DNA of 64,000 nucleotides from Longimicrobiales bacterium (GCA_958296005.1 CATQHQ010000002.1:434001-498000), one strand, 5' to 3'; counted from the stretch's first letter, positions 40,101-42,217 are shown. The notes: a model not told the origin generated them from the letters alone. Made by a program: numbers and translations.

Positions 40101-41840
40101 CGCCAGCGCCAGTTGCGGCACCCTCACCAGGGGTCCGAGGGACGTAATCTGCACGCTTCGAAGCACGGTCACGGGCCGCGTGAACGTCACCCCCACCTCG
40201 ATCTGTTCGCCCAGCCCGTACGTGGTGCCGCTCGCCGGGCTGCTCGTGATCGCCACGCCGCTTACCGCCGCAGCCGTGAACGTCCCGCCCGCCACCTTGT
40301 GACTCCCGCTGTTCGTAATCGCGTTCGTGCCCAGCCCCAGCAGCGCGTCGGTGGTCCCGCCGGCCAGATCGATCGACCCGCTGTTCAGCGACAGCGCAGT
40401 CGCCCCTATGCTGATCCCGTCGTTGTCCGCATCTGCCGCCACCACCGTGTACCGGAACACCAGCGACGCCGTCCCGGTGCCCGAGGCGTAGGCAGCCTGG
40501 CGGACCCGCAACCCGACCCCCAGTGCCAGCTGCGGTGCGCCGCCCACGTCCACCGCCTTGTCGAACGTCACGGTGACCTCGATCCGCTCGCCCCGTTCGA
40601 ACTCGTCGCCTACCGCCGGCGAGCCGATCGCTACGCCCGTTACCTCCGGCGGCCCGCCCTCCACCTTGTGGCTCGCGCTGTTCTCGATCGCGTTCGCCCC
40701 CAGCCCCAGGCTTGCCGCCACCGTTCCGTCGCGCGCGTCGTTGATCGACCCGCTGTTCAGCGTCAGCGCGGTCGCTCCGACGCTGATCCCGTCCGTGTCC
40801 GCGTCCGCCTTCACGACCGTGTACTGGAAGGTCAAGCTGTCCGTCCCCGAGCCCGACGCGTAGGAAGCTTGGCGGGTCTGCAGCCCGATCCCCAGCGCCA
40901 GCTGCGGCGTGCCGCTCACGGTCACCGGCCGCGTGAACGTCACCGCCACCTCGATCTGTTCGCCCAGCCCGTACGTGCTGCCGCTTGCTGGACTGCTCGT
41001 GATCGCCGCGCCGCTCACCGCCGCCGCCGTCAACGTCCCGCCCGCCACCTTGTGGCCCGTGCTGCTGCTGATCGCGTGAGTTCCCAGCCGCAGCACAGCG
41101 TCCGTGGTTCCGCCGGCTACATCAATCCTCCCGCCGTTCAGCCCCAGTGCGCTCGCCCCGATGCTGATCCCGTCGGTGTCCGCGTCCGTTGCCACCACCG
41201 TATACTGGAACGCCAGCGATGTCGTGCCGGTGCCCGAGGCGTAGGACGCTTGCCGCGTCGCCGACCCGATCCCCAGCGCCAACTGCGGCGTGCCGCCCAC
41301 GTCCACCGCCTTGTTGAACGTGACCGTCGCCTCGATCGTCTCGCCCCGCTCGAACGTGTCGCCCACCGCCGGCGAGTTCAGCGCTATGTCCGTTATCCCC
41401 GGCGGCCCCAAGCTGCCGTCCACCTTGTAACCCTCGTTGGTGATCGCGTACGTACCCAGACTCAGCGCCGCATCCGTCGAGCCGACCCTGATCGTTCCCC
41501 CATTCAGCGTCAGCGCGTCCGCCGCGATGCTGATCCCGTCCGTGTCGCTGTCGGAAGCCACAACACGGTAGCTAAACCTCAGATTCCCGAAGCTTTCGTC
41601 GGTAAAGCCCGCCTGTCGCGTCGTCGATCCAATCTTCAGCGCCAGTTGCGGAGACCCGGTTACGGTCACGTCTTGGCTGAAGCTCACCCGGACTATAATC
41701 TCCTCGTCCAGCTGGTAGCTGTGGCCGTTGGCCCAAGCATGACTGACGATGTCAACGCCGTTCACGGTCGCCTGGGCGGCCGCCAGGGAGGGGGAGAGGA
41801 GGACAAGCGCGATCACCCAGCGAGCCAACGCGCCGGCCAT
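6021..41840 (-). CDS. Giant autotransporter adhesin with about 85 Ig-like modules, cadherin repeats and C-terminal beta-barrel
   Basis: One open frame of about 11,940 codons; the product would be roughly 1.1-1.2 MDa by my estimate. The ORF track starts at 41942, but I prefer ATG 41840 because it begins a clean signal peptide (MAGALARWVIALVLL...AAAQA); neither start has a strong Shine-Dalgarno. After the signal come about 85 modules of 120-130 residues with the core GTPQLALGIG, then RQASYASGTGT, then DSDGISV. They resemble the Ig-like/SWM-type repeats of giant bacterial surface proteins such as Synechococcus SwmB. Five cadherin repeats follow with calcium motifs (DVNEAP, ATDPDAGD), then one more Ig-like domain, a Gly-rich linker and an autotransporter-type barrel ending LGLLGRIEFR. 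The layout predicts a secreted, calcium-stiffened surface fibre for adhesion or cell contact. The frame is intact over 36 kb, which argues for selection. No partner secretion gene lies nearby. Confidence 0.9.
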   Translation of the reverse strand: MAGALARWVIALVLLSPSLAAAQATVNGVDIVSHAWANGHSYQLDEEIIVRVSFSQDVTVTGSPQLALKIGSTTRQAGFTDESFGNLRFSYRVVASDSDTDGISIAADALTLNGGTIRVGSTDAALSLGTYAITNEGYKVDGSLGPPGITDIALNSPAVGDTFERGETIEATVTFNKAVDVGGTPQLALGIGSATRQASYASGTGTTSLAFQYTVVATDADTDGISIGASALGLNGGRIDVAGGTTDAVLRLGTHAISSSTGHKVAGGTLTAAAVSGAAITSSPASGSTYGLGEQIEVAVTFTRPVTVSGTPQLALGIGLQTRQASYASGSGTDSLTFQYTVVKADADTDGISVGATALTLNSGSINDARDGTVAASLGLGANAIENSASHKVEGGPPEVTGVAIGSPAVGDEFERGERIEVTVTFDKAVDVGGAPQLALGVGLRVRQAAYASGTGTASLVFRYTVVAADADNDGISIGATALSLNSGSIDLAGGTTDALLGLGTNAITNSGSHKVAGGTFTAAAVSGVAITSSPASGTTYGLGEQIEVGVTFTRPVTVLRSVQITSLGPLVRVPQLALAIGTQTRQASYASGTGSKTLTFHYTVVATDIDSDGISIGGNALGLNGASVTDARDETTAAGVGLGANTITNSSSHMVDGSQGPPGVTGVAIGSPVVGDTFERGETIEVTVTFNKAVDVDGTPQLALGIGSLTRQAEYASGTGTASLVFQYTVVQADADGDGLSIAANALSLNSGSIDVAGGTTDALLGLGGNAIGNSQNHKVAGGTFTAAAVSGAAISSSPTSGNTYVLGEQIEVAVTFTRPVAVSGTPQLALGIGTETRQADYASGSGTDSLTFRYAVVAADSDSDGISVAATALGLNTGAINDARDAAAAASLGLGTNTITNSSSHMVDGSQGPPGVTGVAIGSPAVGDTFERGERIEVTVTFNKAVDVDGTPQLALGIGAATRQASYASGTGTASLVFRYTVASGDADNDGLSIAANALSLNSGAIDVAGGATDAVLGLSANAVENSESHKVAGGTFTVPAVSGAAIASAPASGNTYGLSERIEVAVTLTRPVTVSGTPQLALGIGTETRQANYVSGTGTDSLTFRYAVVATDSDNDGISVGVNALTLNTGTINDARDGTTAASLGLGTNAITNDGDHRVDGAQGPPGVTGVAIGSPVVGGTFERGETIQVTVTFNKAVDVGGTPQLALGVGAQTRQASYASGSGTTSLFFEYTVVQADTDNDGLSIAADALRLNSGSIDVAGGALDALLGLGANAIENSSGHKVDGARVTAPVVTHVVIVSTPASGSTYGLGEQIDVQVRFNRPVTVTGTPQLALGIGTETRQADYYSGTGTLWQAFEYTVQAADIDSDGLSVAATALGLNTGTINDTRDGTTAASLGLGTNAITDDGDHRVDGTSGPPGVTGVAIGSPAVGSTFERSETIEVTVTFNKAVDVGGTPQLALTIGTATLQADYASGTGTASLVFEYTVASGDADNDGISIAATALTLNSGTIDVASGTTDALLGLGANAIENSSGHKVAGGTFTVAAVSGAAIASSPANSSHYGPSQRIEVSVTFTRPVTVSGTPQLALGIGSETRQADYASGSSTATTLTFRYTVQASDSDSDGISVAATALTLNSGSINDARDGTTAASLGLGTNAITDDGDHRVDGSQGAPELTGVAIGSPVVSDTFERGERIEVTVTFNTAVDVGGTPQLALGIGGATRQASYASGTGTASLVFAYTVVQADTDNDGISIAATALSLNSGSIDVAGGTLDAVLGLGANAIENSTGHKVAGGTFTAAAVSGAAVASSPASGSTYGLGERIEVAVTFTRPVTVRGTPQLALGIGNETRQANYVSGTGTDSLTFRYTVVAADSDSDGLSIGATALSLNSGSINDARDGTTVASLGLGTNAITNDGNHMVDGAQGPPGVTGVAIGSPAVGSTFERGERIEVTVTFNKAVDVGGTPQLALGIGLRTRLADYVSGTGTASLVFRYTVVSSDADNDGLSIAADALSLNSGSIDVAGGALDALLGLGANAIANSSSHKVAGGTLTASAVNGAAIASSPARSSTYELGEQIEVTVTFTRPVTVSGTPQLALGIGTATRQAAYASGTGTDSLTFHYTVQAADSDTDGISVGATALGLNNGAINDARDAAVAASLGLGTNAITNDGDHMVDGSVATATVNSASISSAPASGDTYGAGETISVQVGFSVPVTVTETPQLALTIGSQTRQASYASGSGTASLTFEYAVVSADADTDGIAVGASALALNGGAIQSAAGTAAVLDLGSHAIGTASDHKVDGTTATPPTVNAVTITSSPVSGNTYGAGERIEIDVGFNISLSVNGTVQLALTIGTATRQASLLSGEITGKTLRFGYVVQAADTDANGIGVAAGALTGGLLISTASSAAANRNLGSHAFTAAPSHNVDGSTATVPAVSAVSISSSPASGDTYGANEVIELQVGFTVVVQVSGTPQLALEIGGETAQAAYVGGSGSKTLTFQYRVGATDLDNDGISVGGGALTAGGGTIRSGVATNAALALGSHAFGNDAAHKVNGVATAPTFRSILVVSSPASGDTYGAGETIAVQVLFSLPVVVTGTPQLALTIGSATEQADYVRLVGTRTLRFEYAVRPGDRDADGVSVGSGALTLAGGTIRTAGGTNALLPLVAQALNNQLSQVVKVDGSVVPVPSVTSVTISSSPASASTYAGGETISVQVGFSLPVTVTGTPQLALGIGSGTANAAYADGSGTRTLTFSYAPLATDEDTDGISIGAAALSLNGGAIQSSLGADASTGLGTHAITNSGSHKVDGTTTVPVVNSVSITTSPVHAAYGERENISVQVGFSLAVTVTGAPQLGLTIGSTVRQAAYVGGSGTKTLTFHYAVQASDSDSDGISITATALSLNSGTIQSRSGTTAALNLGSHAINNANGQAVLGTGAVGSPRVLRVNSAPASGTTYAAGEVIEVLVTFGGFPTVDGTPQLELTIGNATRQADFDRVSVSSLYFRYTVQAADLDADGISIGPNALTLNGGRIYSSSLSNFAIGLGDLALTNAVNHKVNGTTTVPTVNALNFAAGPASGNSYGAGETIEVRVGFQIPVTVTGAPYVTLGIGSSTKQAAYASGSGTNTLTFHYLVQAADSDPNGITVGASALSLNSGTIQSGTGTNASLVLGSHAVTDSDGHRVNGSLATAPSVTGASLTSSPASGDTYGAGEQIDVEVAFDIAVNVTGTPRLALSLGGGTRQAEYSGGSGTKTLTFSYGVQFADRDSDGVGVVASALSLAGGAIQSALGTNAALNLGSHAIATASRHKVDGRTATAATVAGVTISSSPASGDTYGAGETISVRIGYQVGVTVAGTPRLALGIGSQVRQAAYASGSGTNALTFAYTVAAADSDDNGISVGANALSLGGGAIHTGLGTAAALSLGSHAIANGAGHKVSGTATAPVVDAVSITSSPIGTYYRAGDTISVQVGFHIPVTVTGTPQLALGIGASNVQANYAIGNGTRTLTFRYEVQTVDSDGNGASVNALSLNGGTIQSATGTDAVLGLGSHAISNDGDHLVNGTLSSDVTGVTITSNPTGNLFISGDTYEAGETIQVEVRFGTNPVVSGTPQLALGIGSQVRQAEYSSDNVGTPAVLRFTYTVAATDSDNDGISIGPNALTLNGGSIENAGGTALALYLNSHAISNSSNHKVDGPATVPAVNGASIGDPSSGQTFGAGETISVRIPFQIPVTVTGTPQLELGMGVGTVQAAYSSGSGTENLTFQYEVSATDVDTDGISIDASALGLNGGTIQSGAGTNAALTLGISAITNSSGHKVDGSTATAPSVNAVSVASAPVGGDTYRAGERIEVKVGFDIAVDVTGAPQLALAIGGFTRQAGHLSGSGTNTLTFGYYVQSSDADTDGIDVTANALSLNSGRIQSAHGADAILGLRSHAITAATGHKVDGSTATTPSVAGVSVTSSPASGDTYGAGETISVGVQFQVPVIVTGTPELALGIGTEVARAAYAGGSGTRTLTFSYTVLASDRDTDGIGIGANALGLSGGTIRSGSGTDATLGLGSHVIVNLSGHKVDGPTTMPGPTGLAISSTPGSGSTYEAGETILAQVTFAVPVRVTGTPRLALTIGGATAQAAYSVGSDTNALTFSYVVEPGDVDTDGLSIGGSALSLNGGTIRSAAGTNVNLALDAHAITNSSDHKVNGALGPPGISGLLLSSPEVGDAFERGERIEVTVTFNKAVDVGGTPQLALVIGTQTRQASYISGTGTASLVFRYTVVQADADTDGLSIGADALSLNSGSIDVAGGATDALLGLGTKAIDNSFSHKVAGASFTAPSVTGVSISSSPASGNTYGTGEVIEVAVIFTRSVTVSSTPQLALGIGTETRQANYVSGTGTDSLTFRYAVVAADSDSDGISVAATALGLNSGAINDARDGTTTASLGLGTNAITDDGDHMVDGTQGPPGVTGVAIGSPAVGDTFERGDRIEVTVTFNKAVDVGGTPQLALGIGSATRQASYASGTGTASLVFRYTVASGDTDNDGISIGATALGLNSGSIEVAGGTTDAVLGLGANAIDNSGSHKVAGGTFTAAAVSGAEIASSPASGNTYGLGERIEVAVTFTRPVTVSSTPQLALGIGSVTRQASYASGTGTDSLTFRYTVQVSDRDTDGISVGATALGLNSGEINDARDAAVAASLELGTNAISSNSSHRVEGSLGPPGVTGVTVGLPEVGSTFERGERIEVTVTFNKAVDVDGTPQLALGIGAQTRQASYASGTGTASLVFRYTVVAADTDNDGISIGANALALNSGRIDVAGGTTDALLGLGANAIENSGSHKVAGGTFTGAVASGAAIASTPGNGNTYGQGERIEVAVTFTRSVTVSGTPQLALGIGSETRQADYASGTGTDSLTFRYTVQASDRDSDGISVGATALSLNSGAINDARDAAVAASLSTNAITNSTNHRVDGSVATATVNSVSISSTPASGDTYGAGETISVQVGFSASVTVTGTPQLALGIGIATRQAAYASGNGTGTLTFSYEVTATDEDNNGISVVSSALSLNNGTIKTATSANAALGLGSHAITDASSHKVDGPATAPVVNAVSIVTSPASGNTYGAGETISVQVDFTLPVTVTGTPTLALGIGTKTPTALYSSGSRTRSLVFTYVTKATDADTDGISVPATGLALSGGTLQSAAGVDAARGLGSHAISNAPAHKVDGRATVPAVSAVSITSSPQASSTYNANETISVDLRFTIPVRVTGTPQLALTIGSKTRQAAYASGAGTASLTFRYTVVADDEDTDGIDIGASALSLNGGTIRSEAGTHAARGLGSHAISAASSHKVNGGNSIDARLVELAFTSVPGVGNTYGLGETITATATFNLPVTVAGTPQILIDVGANRRAALYNAGSRTRQLTFNYTVTADDEDPNGIGVGEEAVLLGGINKILDAGGSDAVLDENVYKIPDAGSHRVDGKTDNRASIPSVNSVAFSSRPAASATYGAGETVSVQIGFSMAVTVTGTPQLALTIGSATRQAAYASGSGTTTLTFSYTVGTSDRDTDGIEVSALSLNSGTIRAGSTNAALGFDPIIGPLHKVGGPATAPAVNAVSIVTSPASGDTYGAGETITVQVGFQIPVVVTGTPRLALAVGSSTRQATYAGGSGTDEVTFGYVVAATDTDNDGISVAANALTLNSGTIQSWATTNAVLGLGSHAVSNSSGHKVNGAATAPAVNAVAITSSPASGDTYGAGETITVKVGFHIAVTVTGTPQLALGMGAGTVQAAYTSGNGTKSLTFQYEVAATDVDADGIGIGASALGLNGGTIQSGATTNAALGLGSHAISAATGHKVNGVMTVPAVNAVSISSTPASGSTYGNGETISVQVSFQIPVTVTGTPQLALGMGAGTVQAAYASGSGTTGLTFQYEVATTDTDTDGISIGGSALGLNSGTIESGAGTAAVLALGTNTITDDGNHMVDGSQGPPGVTDVALNSPAVGDTYELGETIEATVTFNKAVDVTGTPQLALGIGAAMRQAKYVSGTGTASLVFRYTVASGDADNDGLSIRANALGLNSGTIDVAGGTTDALLGLGANAIDNSGSHKVAGGTFTLAAVRGAAITSSPAASDNTYVLGEQIEVAVMFTRPVTVSGMPQLGLGVGAETRQATYASGTGTDSLTFRYAVAASDMDDDGISVAATALQGAHAVMVLITDARDGTLAANLALGTNAITNSSDHKVDGRRGPPGVTGVAIGSPVVGDTFERGEQIEVTVTFNKAVDVGGTPQLALGIGSATRQAEYASGTGTASLVFRYTVASGDADNDGLSIGATALGLNSGSIDVASGTTDALLGLGANAIDNSSGHKVAGGTFTAAAVSGAAVTSSPASGSTYGLGEQIEVQLTFNRPVTVSEMPQLALGIGAETRQANYASSPSTATVLVFRYTVQAADSDADGLSVAATALGLNSGTINDARDGTTAASLGLGTNAITNDGDHMVDGSQGPPGVTGVAIGSPAVGSTFERGERIEVTVTFNKAVDVGGTPQLGLGIGLRTRLADYVSGTGTASLVFRYTVVQADTDNDGLSIGTSALRLNSGRIDVASGTIDALLGLGANAIENSSSHKVAGGTLTAAAVSGAAITSSPATGSTYGLSEQIEVQLTFNRPVTVTGPPQLALGIGSATSQASYASSPSTATVLVFRYTVQASDSDSDGISVAATALGLNSGMINDARDAAVAASLGLGTNAITNDGDHMVDGTQGPPGVTGVALNSPVVSDIYERGERIEVTVTFNKAVDVGGTPQLALGIGAQTRQASYVSGTGTASLVFRYTVATADTDNDGLSIGADALGLNSGSIDVAGGTLDALLGLGTNAIDNSSSHKVAGGTLTASAVSGAAIASTPSSSSTYGLGETIEVAVTFTRPVTVSGPPQLALGVGTETRQASYASGSGTDSLTFRYAVQASDSDTDGISVGATALGLNSGSINDARDAAAAASLGLGANAITNDGDHKVDGTQGPPGVTGVALNSPVVGDIYERGETIEVTVTFNKAVDVGGTPQLALGIGAQTRQASYASGTGTASLVFEYTVVQADTDNDGLSIGADALSLNSGSIDVAGGMLDALLGLGANAVENSGSHKVAGGTLTAAAVSGAAVASTPASGSTYGLSETIEVAVTFTRPVTVSGPPQLALGIGSETRQASYASGSGTDSLTFRYTVVTADSDSDGISVGATALTLNSGSINDARDATATASLGLGANAITDDGDHRVDGTQGPPGVTGVALNSPVVGDTFERGERIEVMVTFNKAVDVGGTPQLALGIGSQTRQASYVSGTGTASLVFRYTVVQADTDNDGLSIAANALGLNSGSIDVAGGMLDALLGLGANAIENSGSHKVAGGTFTASAVSGAAIASTPSSGSTYGLGETIEVAVTFTRPVTVSGPPQLALGVGSETRQASYASGSGTDSLTFRYAVQASDSDTDGISVAASALGLNSGSINDARDAAAAASLGLGANAITNDGDHKVDGAQGPPGVTGVALNSPVVGDIYERGERIEVTVTFNKAVDVGGTPQLALGIGASTQQASYVSGTGTASLVFRYTVASGDADNDGLSIAANALGLNNGRIDVAGGALDALLGLGANAIDNSSSHKVAGGTLTAAAVSGAAVASTPASGSTYGLSETIEVAVTFTRPVTVSGPPQLALGIGSETRQASYASGSGTDSLTFRYTVVTADSDSDGISVGATALTLNSGSINDARDATATASLGLGANAITDDGDHRVDGTQGPPGVTGVALNSPVVGDIYERGERIEVTVTFNKAVDVGGTPQLALGIGGATRQASYASGTGTASLVFQYTVAAADTDNDGLSIAANALSLNSGSIDVAGGALDALLGLGANAIENSSSHKVAGGTLTASAVSGAAIASAPSSGSTYGLGETIEVAVTFTRPVTVSGPPQLALAVGTETRQASYASGSGTDSLTFRYAVQASDSDTDGISVGANALGLNSGSINDARNAATAASLGLGTNAITNDGDHKVDGSQGPPGVTGVALNSPVVGDIYERGERIEVTVTFNKAVDVGGTPQLALGIGASTRQAEYASGTGTASLVFQYTVASGDADNDGLSIAANALGLNSGSIDVAGGALDALLGLGANAIENSGSHKVAGGTLTAAAVSGAAIASTPASGSTYGLSETIEVQLTFNRPVTVTGPPQLALGIGSETRQADYASGSSTATILTFRYTVQASDSDTDGISVAATALGLNSGAINDAREAATAASLGLGTNAITNAGDHMVDGSQGPPGVTGVAIGSPVVGDTFERGETIQVTVTFNKAVDVGGTPQLALGIGGATRQASYASGTGTASLVFEYTVVQADTDNDGLSIGADALGLNSGRIDVAGGMLDALLGLGANAITNSSSHKVAGGTLTAPVVTRVVIASAPASGSTYGLGERIDVQVRFNRPVTVTGTPQLSLGIGTETRQADYYAGPSTHWLPFQYTVQAADGDGDGISVAATALGLNSGSINDARDGTTAASLGLGTHAITNDGDHQVDGSQGPPGVTGVALNSPVVGDTFERGETIKVTVTFNKAVDVGGTPRVGLTIGMGTPRASYASGTGTASLVFEYTVASGDTDNDGISIAANALELNSGRIDVAGGTTDALLGLGANAIENSSGHKVAGGTFTAAAVSGAAVTSTPSSGSTYGLGEQIEVQLTFNRPVTVTGPPQLALGVGSEMRQAIYASSPSTATVLVFRYTVQAADSDTDGLSVAATALGLNSGSINDARDGTTAASLGLGTNAITNDGDHRVDGTQGPPGVTGVALNSPVVGDIYERGETIEVTVTFNKAVDVGGTPQLALGIGAATRQASYASGTGTASLVFEYTVVQADTDNDGLSIAASALSLNSGRIDVASGTTDALLGLGANAVENSSGHKVAGGTFTAAAVSDAAVASSPSSGSTYGLGEQIEVQLTFNRPVTVTGPPQLALGIGTETRQAIYASSPSTATVLVFRYTVQAADSDTDGLSVAATALGLNSGSINDARDGTTAASLGLGTNAITNDGDHRVDGTQGPPGVTGVALNSPVVGDIYERGETIEVTVTFNKAVDVGGTPQLALGIGAATRQASYASGTGTASLVFEYTVVQADTDNDGLSIAASALSLNSGRIDVAGGALDALLGLGANAIENSSSHKVAGGTLTAAAVSGATIASSPASGSTYGLSETIEVAVTFTRPVTVSGPPQLALGIGSETRQADYASGSSTATSLTFRYTVQASDSDTDGLSIAATALTLNSGSINDARDAATAASLGLGTNAITNDGDHRVDGTQGPPGVTSVALNSPVVGDIYERGETIEVTVTFNKAVDVGGTPQLALGIGAQTRQASYASGTGTASLVFEYTVVQADTDNDGLSIAADALGLNSGRIDVAGGMLDALLGLGANAIENSSSHKVAGGTLTAAAVSGAAITSSPASGSTYGLSEQIEVQLTFNRPVTVTGPPQLALGIGSETRQAIYASSPSTATVLVFRYTVQAADSDTDGLSVAANALTLNTGTINDTRDAATAASLGLGTNAITNDGDHRVDGAQGPPGVTGVALNSPAVGDTFERGETIEVTVTFNKAVDVGGTPQLALGIGAQTRQASYASGTGTASLVFEYTVVQADTDNDGLSIAANALGLNSGRIDVAGGALDALLGLGANAVENSSSHKVAGGTLTAAAVSGVAVASSPASGSTYGLSETIEVAVTFTRPVTVSGPPQLALGIGSETRQADYASGSSTATSLTFRYTVQASDSDTDGISIAATALTLNSGSINDARDAATAASLGLGTNAITNDGDHKVDGAQGPPGVTSVALNSPVVGDIYERGETIEVTVTFNKAVDVGGTPQLALGIGAQTRQASYASGTGTASLVFQYMVASGDADNDGLSIAANALSLNSGRIDVAGGALDALLGLGANAVENSSSHKVAGGTFTASAVSDAAIASSPSSGSTYGLGEQIEVQLTFNRPVTVTGPPQLALGVGSATRQASYASSPSTATVLVFRYTVQASDSDTDGISVGATALTLNSGAINDARDAATAASLGLGTNAITNDGDHMVDGAQGPPGVTGVAIGSPVVGSTFERGDTIEVTVTFNKAVDVGGTPQLALGIGAQTRQASYASGTGTASLVFEYTVVQADTDNDGLSIGANALSLNSGRIDVAGGALDALLGLGANAIENSSGHKVAGGTFTAAAVSGAAITSSPASGSTYGLSEQIEVQLTFNRAVTVTGTLQLALRIGSATRQAAYASSTATTLTFHYTVQTADSDGDGLSVGANALGLNSGTINDARDGTTAASLGLGTNAIANDGNHRVDGAQGPPGVTGVAIGSPVVGDTFERGDRIKVTVTFNKAVDVGGAPQLALGIGSATRQASYASGTGTASLVFAYTVVQADADNDGLSIGANALSLNSGSIDVAGGTLDALLGLGANAIANSSSHKVAGGTLTAAAVSAAAIASTPASGNTYVRGEQIEVAVTFNRPVTVTGTPQLALGIGTETRQADYASGTGTASLTFRYTVVAADSDSDGLSVAASALTLNTGAINDTRDATVAASLGLGTNAITNSSSHRVDGSIAAASVDDVSFSSLPASGDTYGLAERIEVRVTFDRAVVVTGTPQLALGIGSATRQADYASGTGTASLTFGYGVQSADEDTDGISVDLGALGLNGGTIINALDGVRPATLALGAHAISNDPLHKVDGGVETAPAVSGVSVESTPGASGAYGPGSVIVVHVEFDRLVAVTGEPQLALAIGQERRRAAYASGSGTAVLVFRYTVQARDVDPDGFSVPEDALDLNGGQIVIAGGSAGAELGLGNHAMSDLDGQEVNGGGGTDPYFGVSKYEFELTEDVAGPLVVGTVRATDPYGDGLTYVLGDGSEGLFELDASSGELTYVGTGEDAERRSEYLMEVRAEASDGRVGTALASVKVLNVNDAPVFVAEEFAFELAENAAGPVVLGVAEAVDLDEGDTLTYRMETGDGERFEVDAATGEVRYVGGGEDYEGGGPRSWELEVRATDLAGLSVWATVAVALTNVNEAPAFADAAYAFELAENEVGPVVLGKVRATDPDAGDRLTYSLAEGDAARFEVDGASGEVRYVGGGEDAETGPASWELVVRATDGGGIEVEARATVSLLDRNEGPRFLEPSYEYEIEENAPGPIDLGVVGATDPDRADTLTYSLAGEDAERFEVDGATGEVRYVGGGEDAETGPAGWEFEVVVADRDGLTDRAPVTVALLDVNEAPAFADSAYAFELAENARGPRDLGRVEATDVDAGDVLTYGLASGDAARFEVDGTSGEVRYVGGGENYEDGPPRYALVVRVVDAGGLADEAGVVVTVLDVNEGPEAVGGIAPKVLEAYGAAAEEELGPYFRDPDGDALSYAAESSAPGVALAAVTEAGRLSIAPQAIGVATVTVRATDPGGLEAMQQVQVTVEASTSERERALKLALTAFGRSLGAETVDAIGGRLGVESSSALGRSHVRLGGRSVGCGAFGGGEFGGGGEKCGLATLARGASGLLGARLSIPTAALVGPAGGPGATIDAATLLFGGGGEQGKGGFGFGGGGTYQGQQESAAKVEPGGLEFDPLSRRNLLSQSSFQLSFGGGPASTGGDADSLDASPPQAASRAGWTLWGQASAGEFEGVPDDGFSLEGRTRSAYAGLDYRFGSGLLLGLAGSRSGMESDFESGINGAGSVDARLTSLYPYLHWSPREGLGLWGTAGAGRGNADFEELAGGRFSTDLEMRMGALGARQELVGALALKADAFSVRIQSADATDLAGVTANAQRVRLAPELSGQWAVGGASLRTRLELGGRLDRGDAETGLGAEAGAELGFTHRASGFSVDARGRTLLVHQAEDFKEWNASVALRLQPGRDQGGLSFSLEPSWGAGSGGAGALWQTRGRLGPQAMGGPQAMAQDIDAPGLTPDRLAMELGWGAVLPGGGQIRPFGRWSREGADGYRLNVGTQWSVLGGQPGEDQAQGARGLRLMIDLFGEQANTSLQPRERRLGLLGRIEFR
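7990..9545 (-). repeat. Five cadherin repeats of about 100 residues in the giant adhesin
   Basis: The five units each have the pattern YAFELAEN, ATDPDAGD, LTYSLA, FEVDGASGEVRYVGGGED and a closing DVNEAP-type linker (variants NVNDAP, NVNEAP, DRNEGP, DVNEGP). These are cadherin calcium-binding signatures. A separate Ig-like domain (EAYGAAAEEELGPYFRDPDG) follows before the barrel. Confidence 0.85.
10320..24010 (-). repeat. Homogeneous alternating two-module repeat zone (18 pairs, 762-bp unit)
   Basis: Two module types alternate strictly. Type A carries FERGETIEVTVTFNKAVDVGG and type B carries TYGLGEQIEVAVTFTRPVTV. The period is 762 bases (254 residues); for example, equivalent shadow-ORF starts fall at 12109, 12871, 13633 and 14395. 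I count 18 pairs. Some neighbouring units are virtually identical, for example about 14700-15100 against 15462-15862, which indicates recent tandem duplication. Confidence 0.85.
24010..27015 (-). repeat. Single-type Ig-like module zone (about 8 modules)
   Basis: Modules here begin with forms such as APAVNAVSIVTSPASGDTYGAGETI and are about 124 residues long. They lack the A/B alternation and are more diverged from each other than in the neighbouring zone. Confidence 0.75.
27015..29285 (-). repeat. Short alternating A/B module zone (3 pairs)
   Basis: Three pairs of the alternating A and B types lie between two single-type zones. They begin with PPGISGLLLSSPEVGDAFERG and have the same organisation as the large homogeneous zone. 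Confidence 0.75.
29285..35320 (-). repeat. Single-type Ig-like module zone (about 16 diverged modules)
   Basis: I count about 16 modules of roughly 124 residues with starts such as SVTGVTITSNP, VNAVSVASAPVGGDTYRAGE and VAGVTISSSPASGDTYGAGE. Sequence divergence between neighbours is clearly higher than in the A/B zones, so this looks like the older part of the array. Confidence 0.75.
35320..41780 (-). repeat. N-terminal alternating A/B module zone (first module plus 8 pairs)
   Basis: After the signal peptide one unique module (VNGVDIVSHAWANGHSYQLDE) is followed by eight A/B pairs. The eighth A module contains the unusual IGLRTRLADYVSG, which recurs in an A module near 22300. This suggests copying between distant zones. 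Confidence 0.75.
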
Positions 41841-41964
41841 CCTGCCCCGTGTGTGGGCGCTCCGGTGCTCGCGGAACCCGCCAAGCTCGATGGCACTACG
41901 CACCAGCGAGCGGCGCGGCAGAGGGGAGGGCAGGTTAGTCATGGTACCACACTATGGGGACGAC

Positions 41965-41997
41965 GCTCCGGAGCAACAACTACGGCATGCCCCGTAG
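41965..41997. promoter_or_regulatory. Paired inverted repeats in the divergent region upstream of the giant gene
   Basis: The palindrome GCTCCGGAGC (41965-41974) is followed by CTACGG-CATGCC-CCGTAG (41980-41997), a perfect six-base inverted repeat. They lie about 125-160 bases upstream of ATG 41840, in the region shared with the divergent hydrolase gene. An operator role is only a guess. I see no convincing -35/-10 pair, and nothing else recognisable in 41998-42217. Confidence 0.3.
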
Positions 41998-42217
41998 CGT
42001 GAGGTGCGTGCCCGCTGTTTGCGCCGCCGCAGGGAGGCGGTCGCGGTAGACTTCAACTCCCTGCTAGGCTCCGGTCGTCCGTCGACGCCGCGGTCGCGCA
42101 TGCGCCTGTCTGAAAAGCTGTCGCTCGGCGATCCTCGTGCTTCTTGCCATCTTCCGGCCCTTGTGGATTACTTCGTTGCTGAGCCCTTGGCCCCTCGCAC
42201 CCGAAATGTACGCCCCC

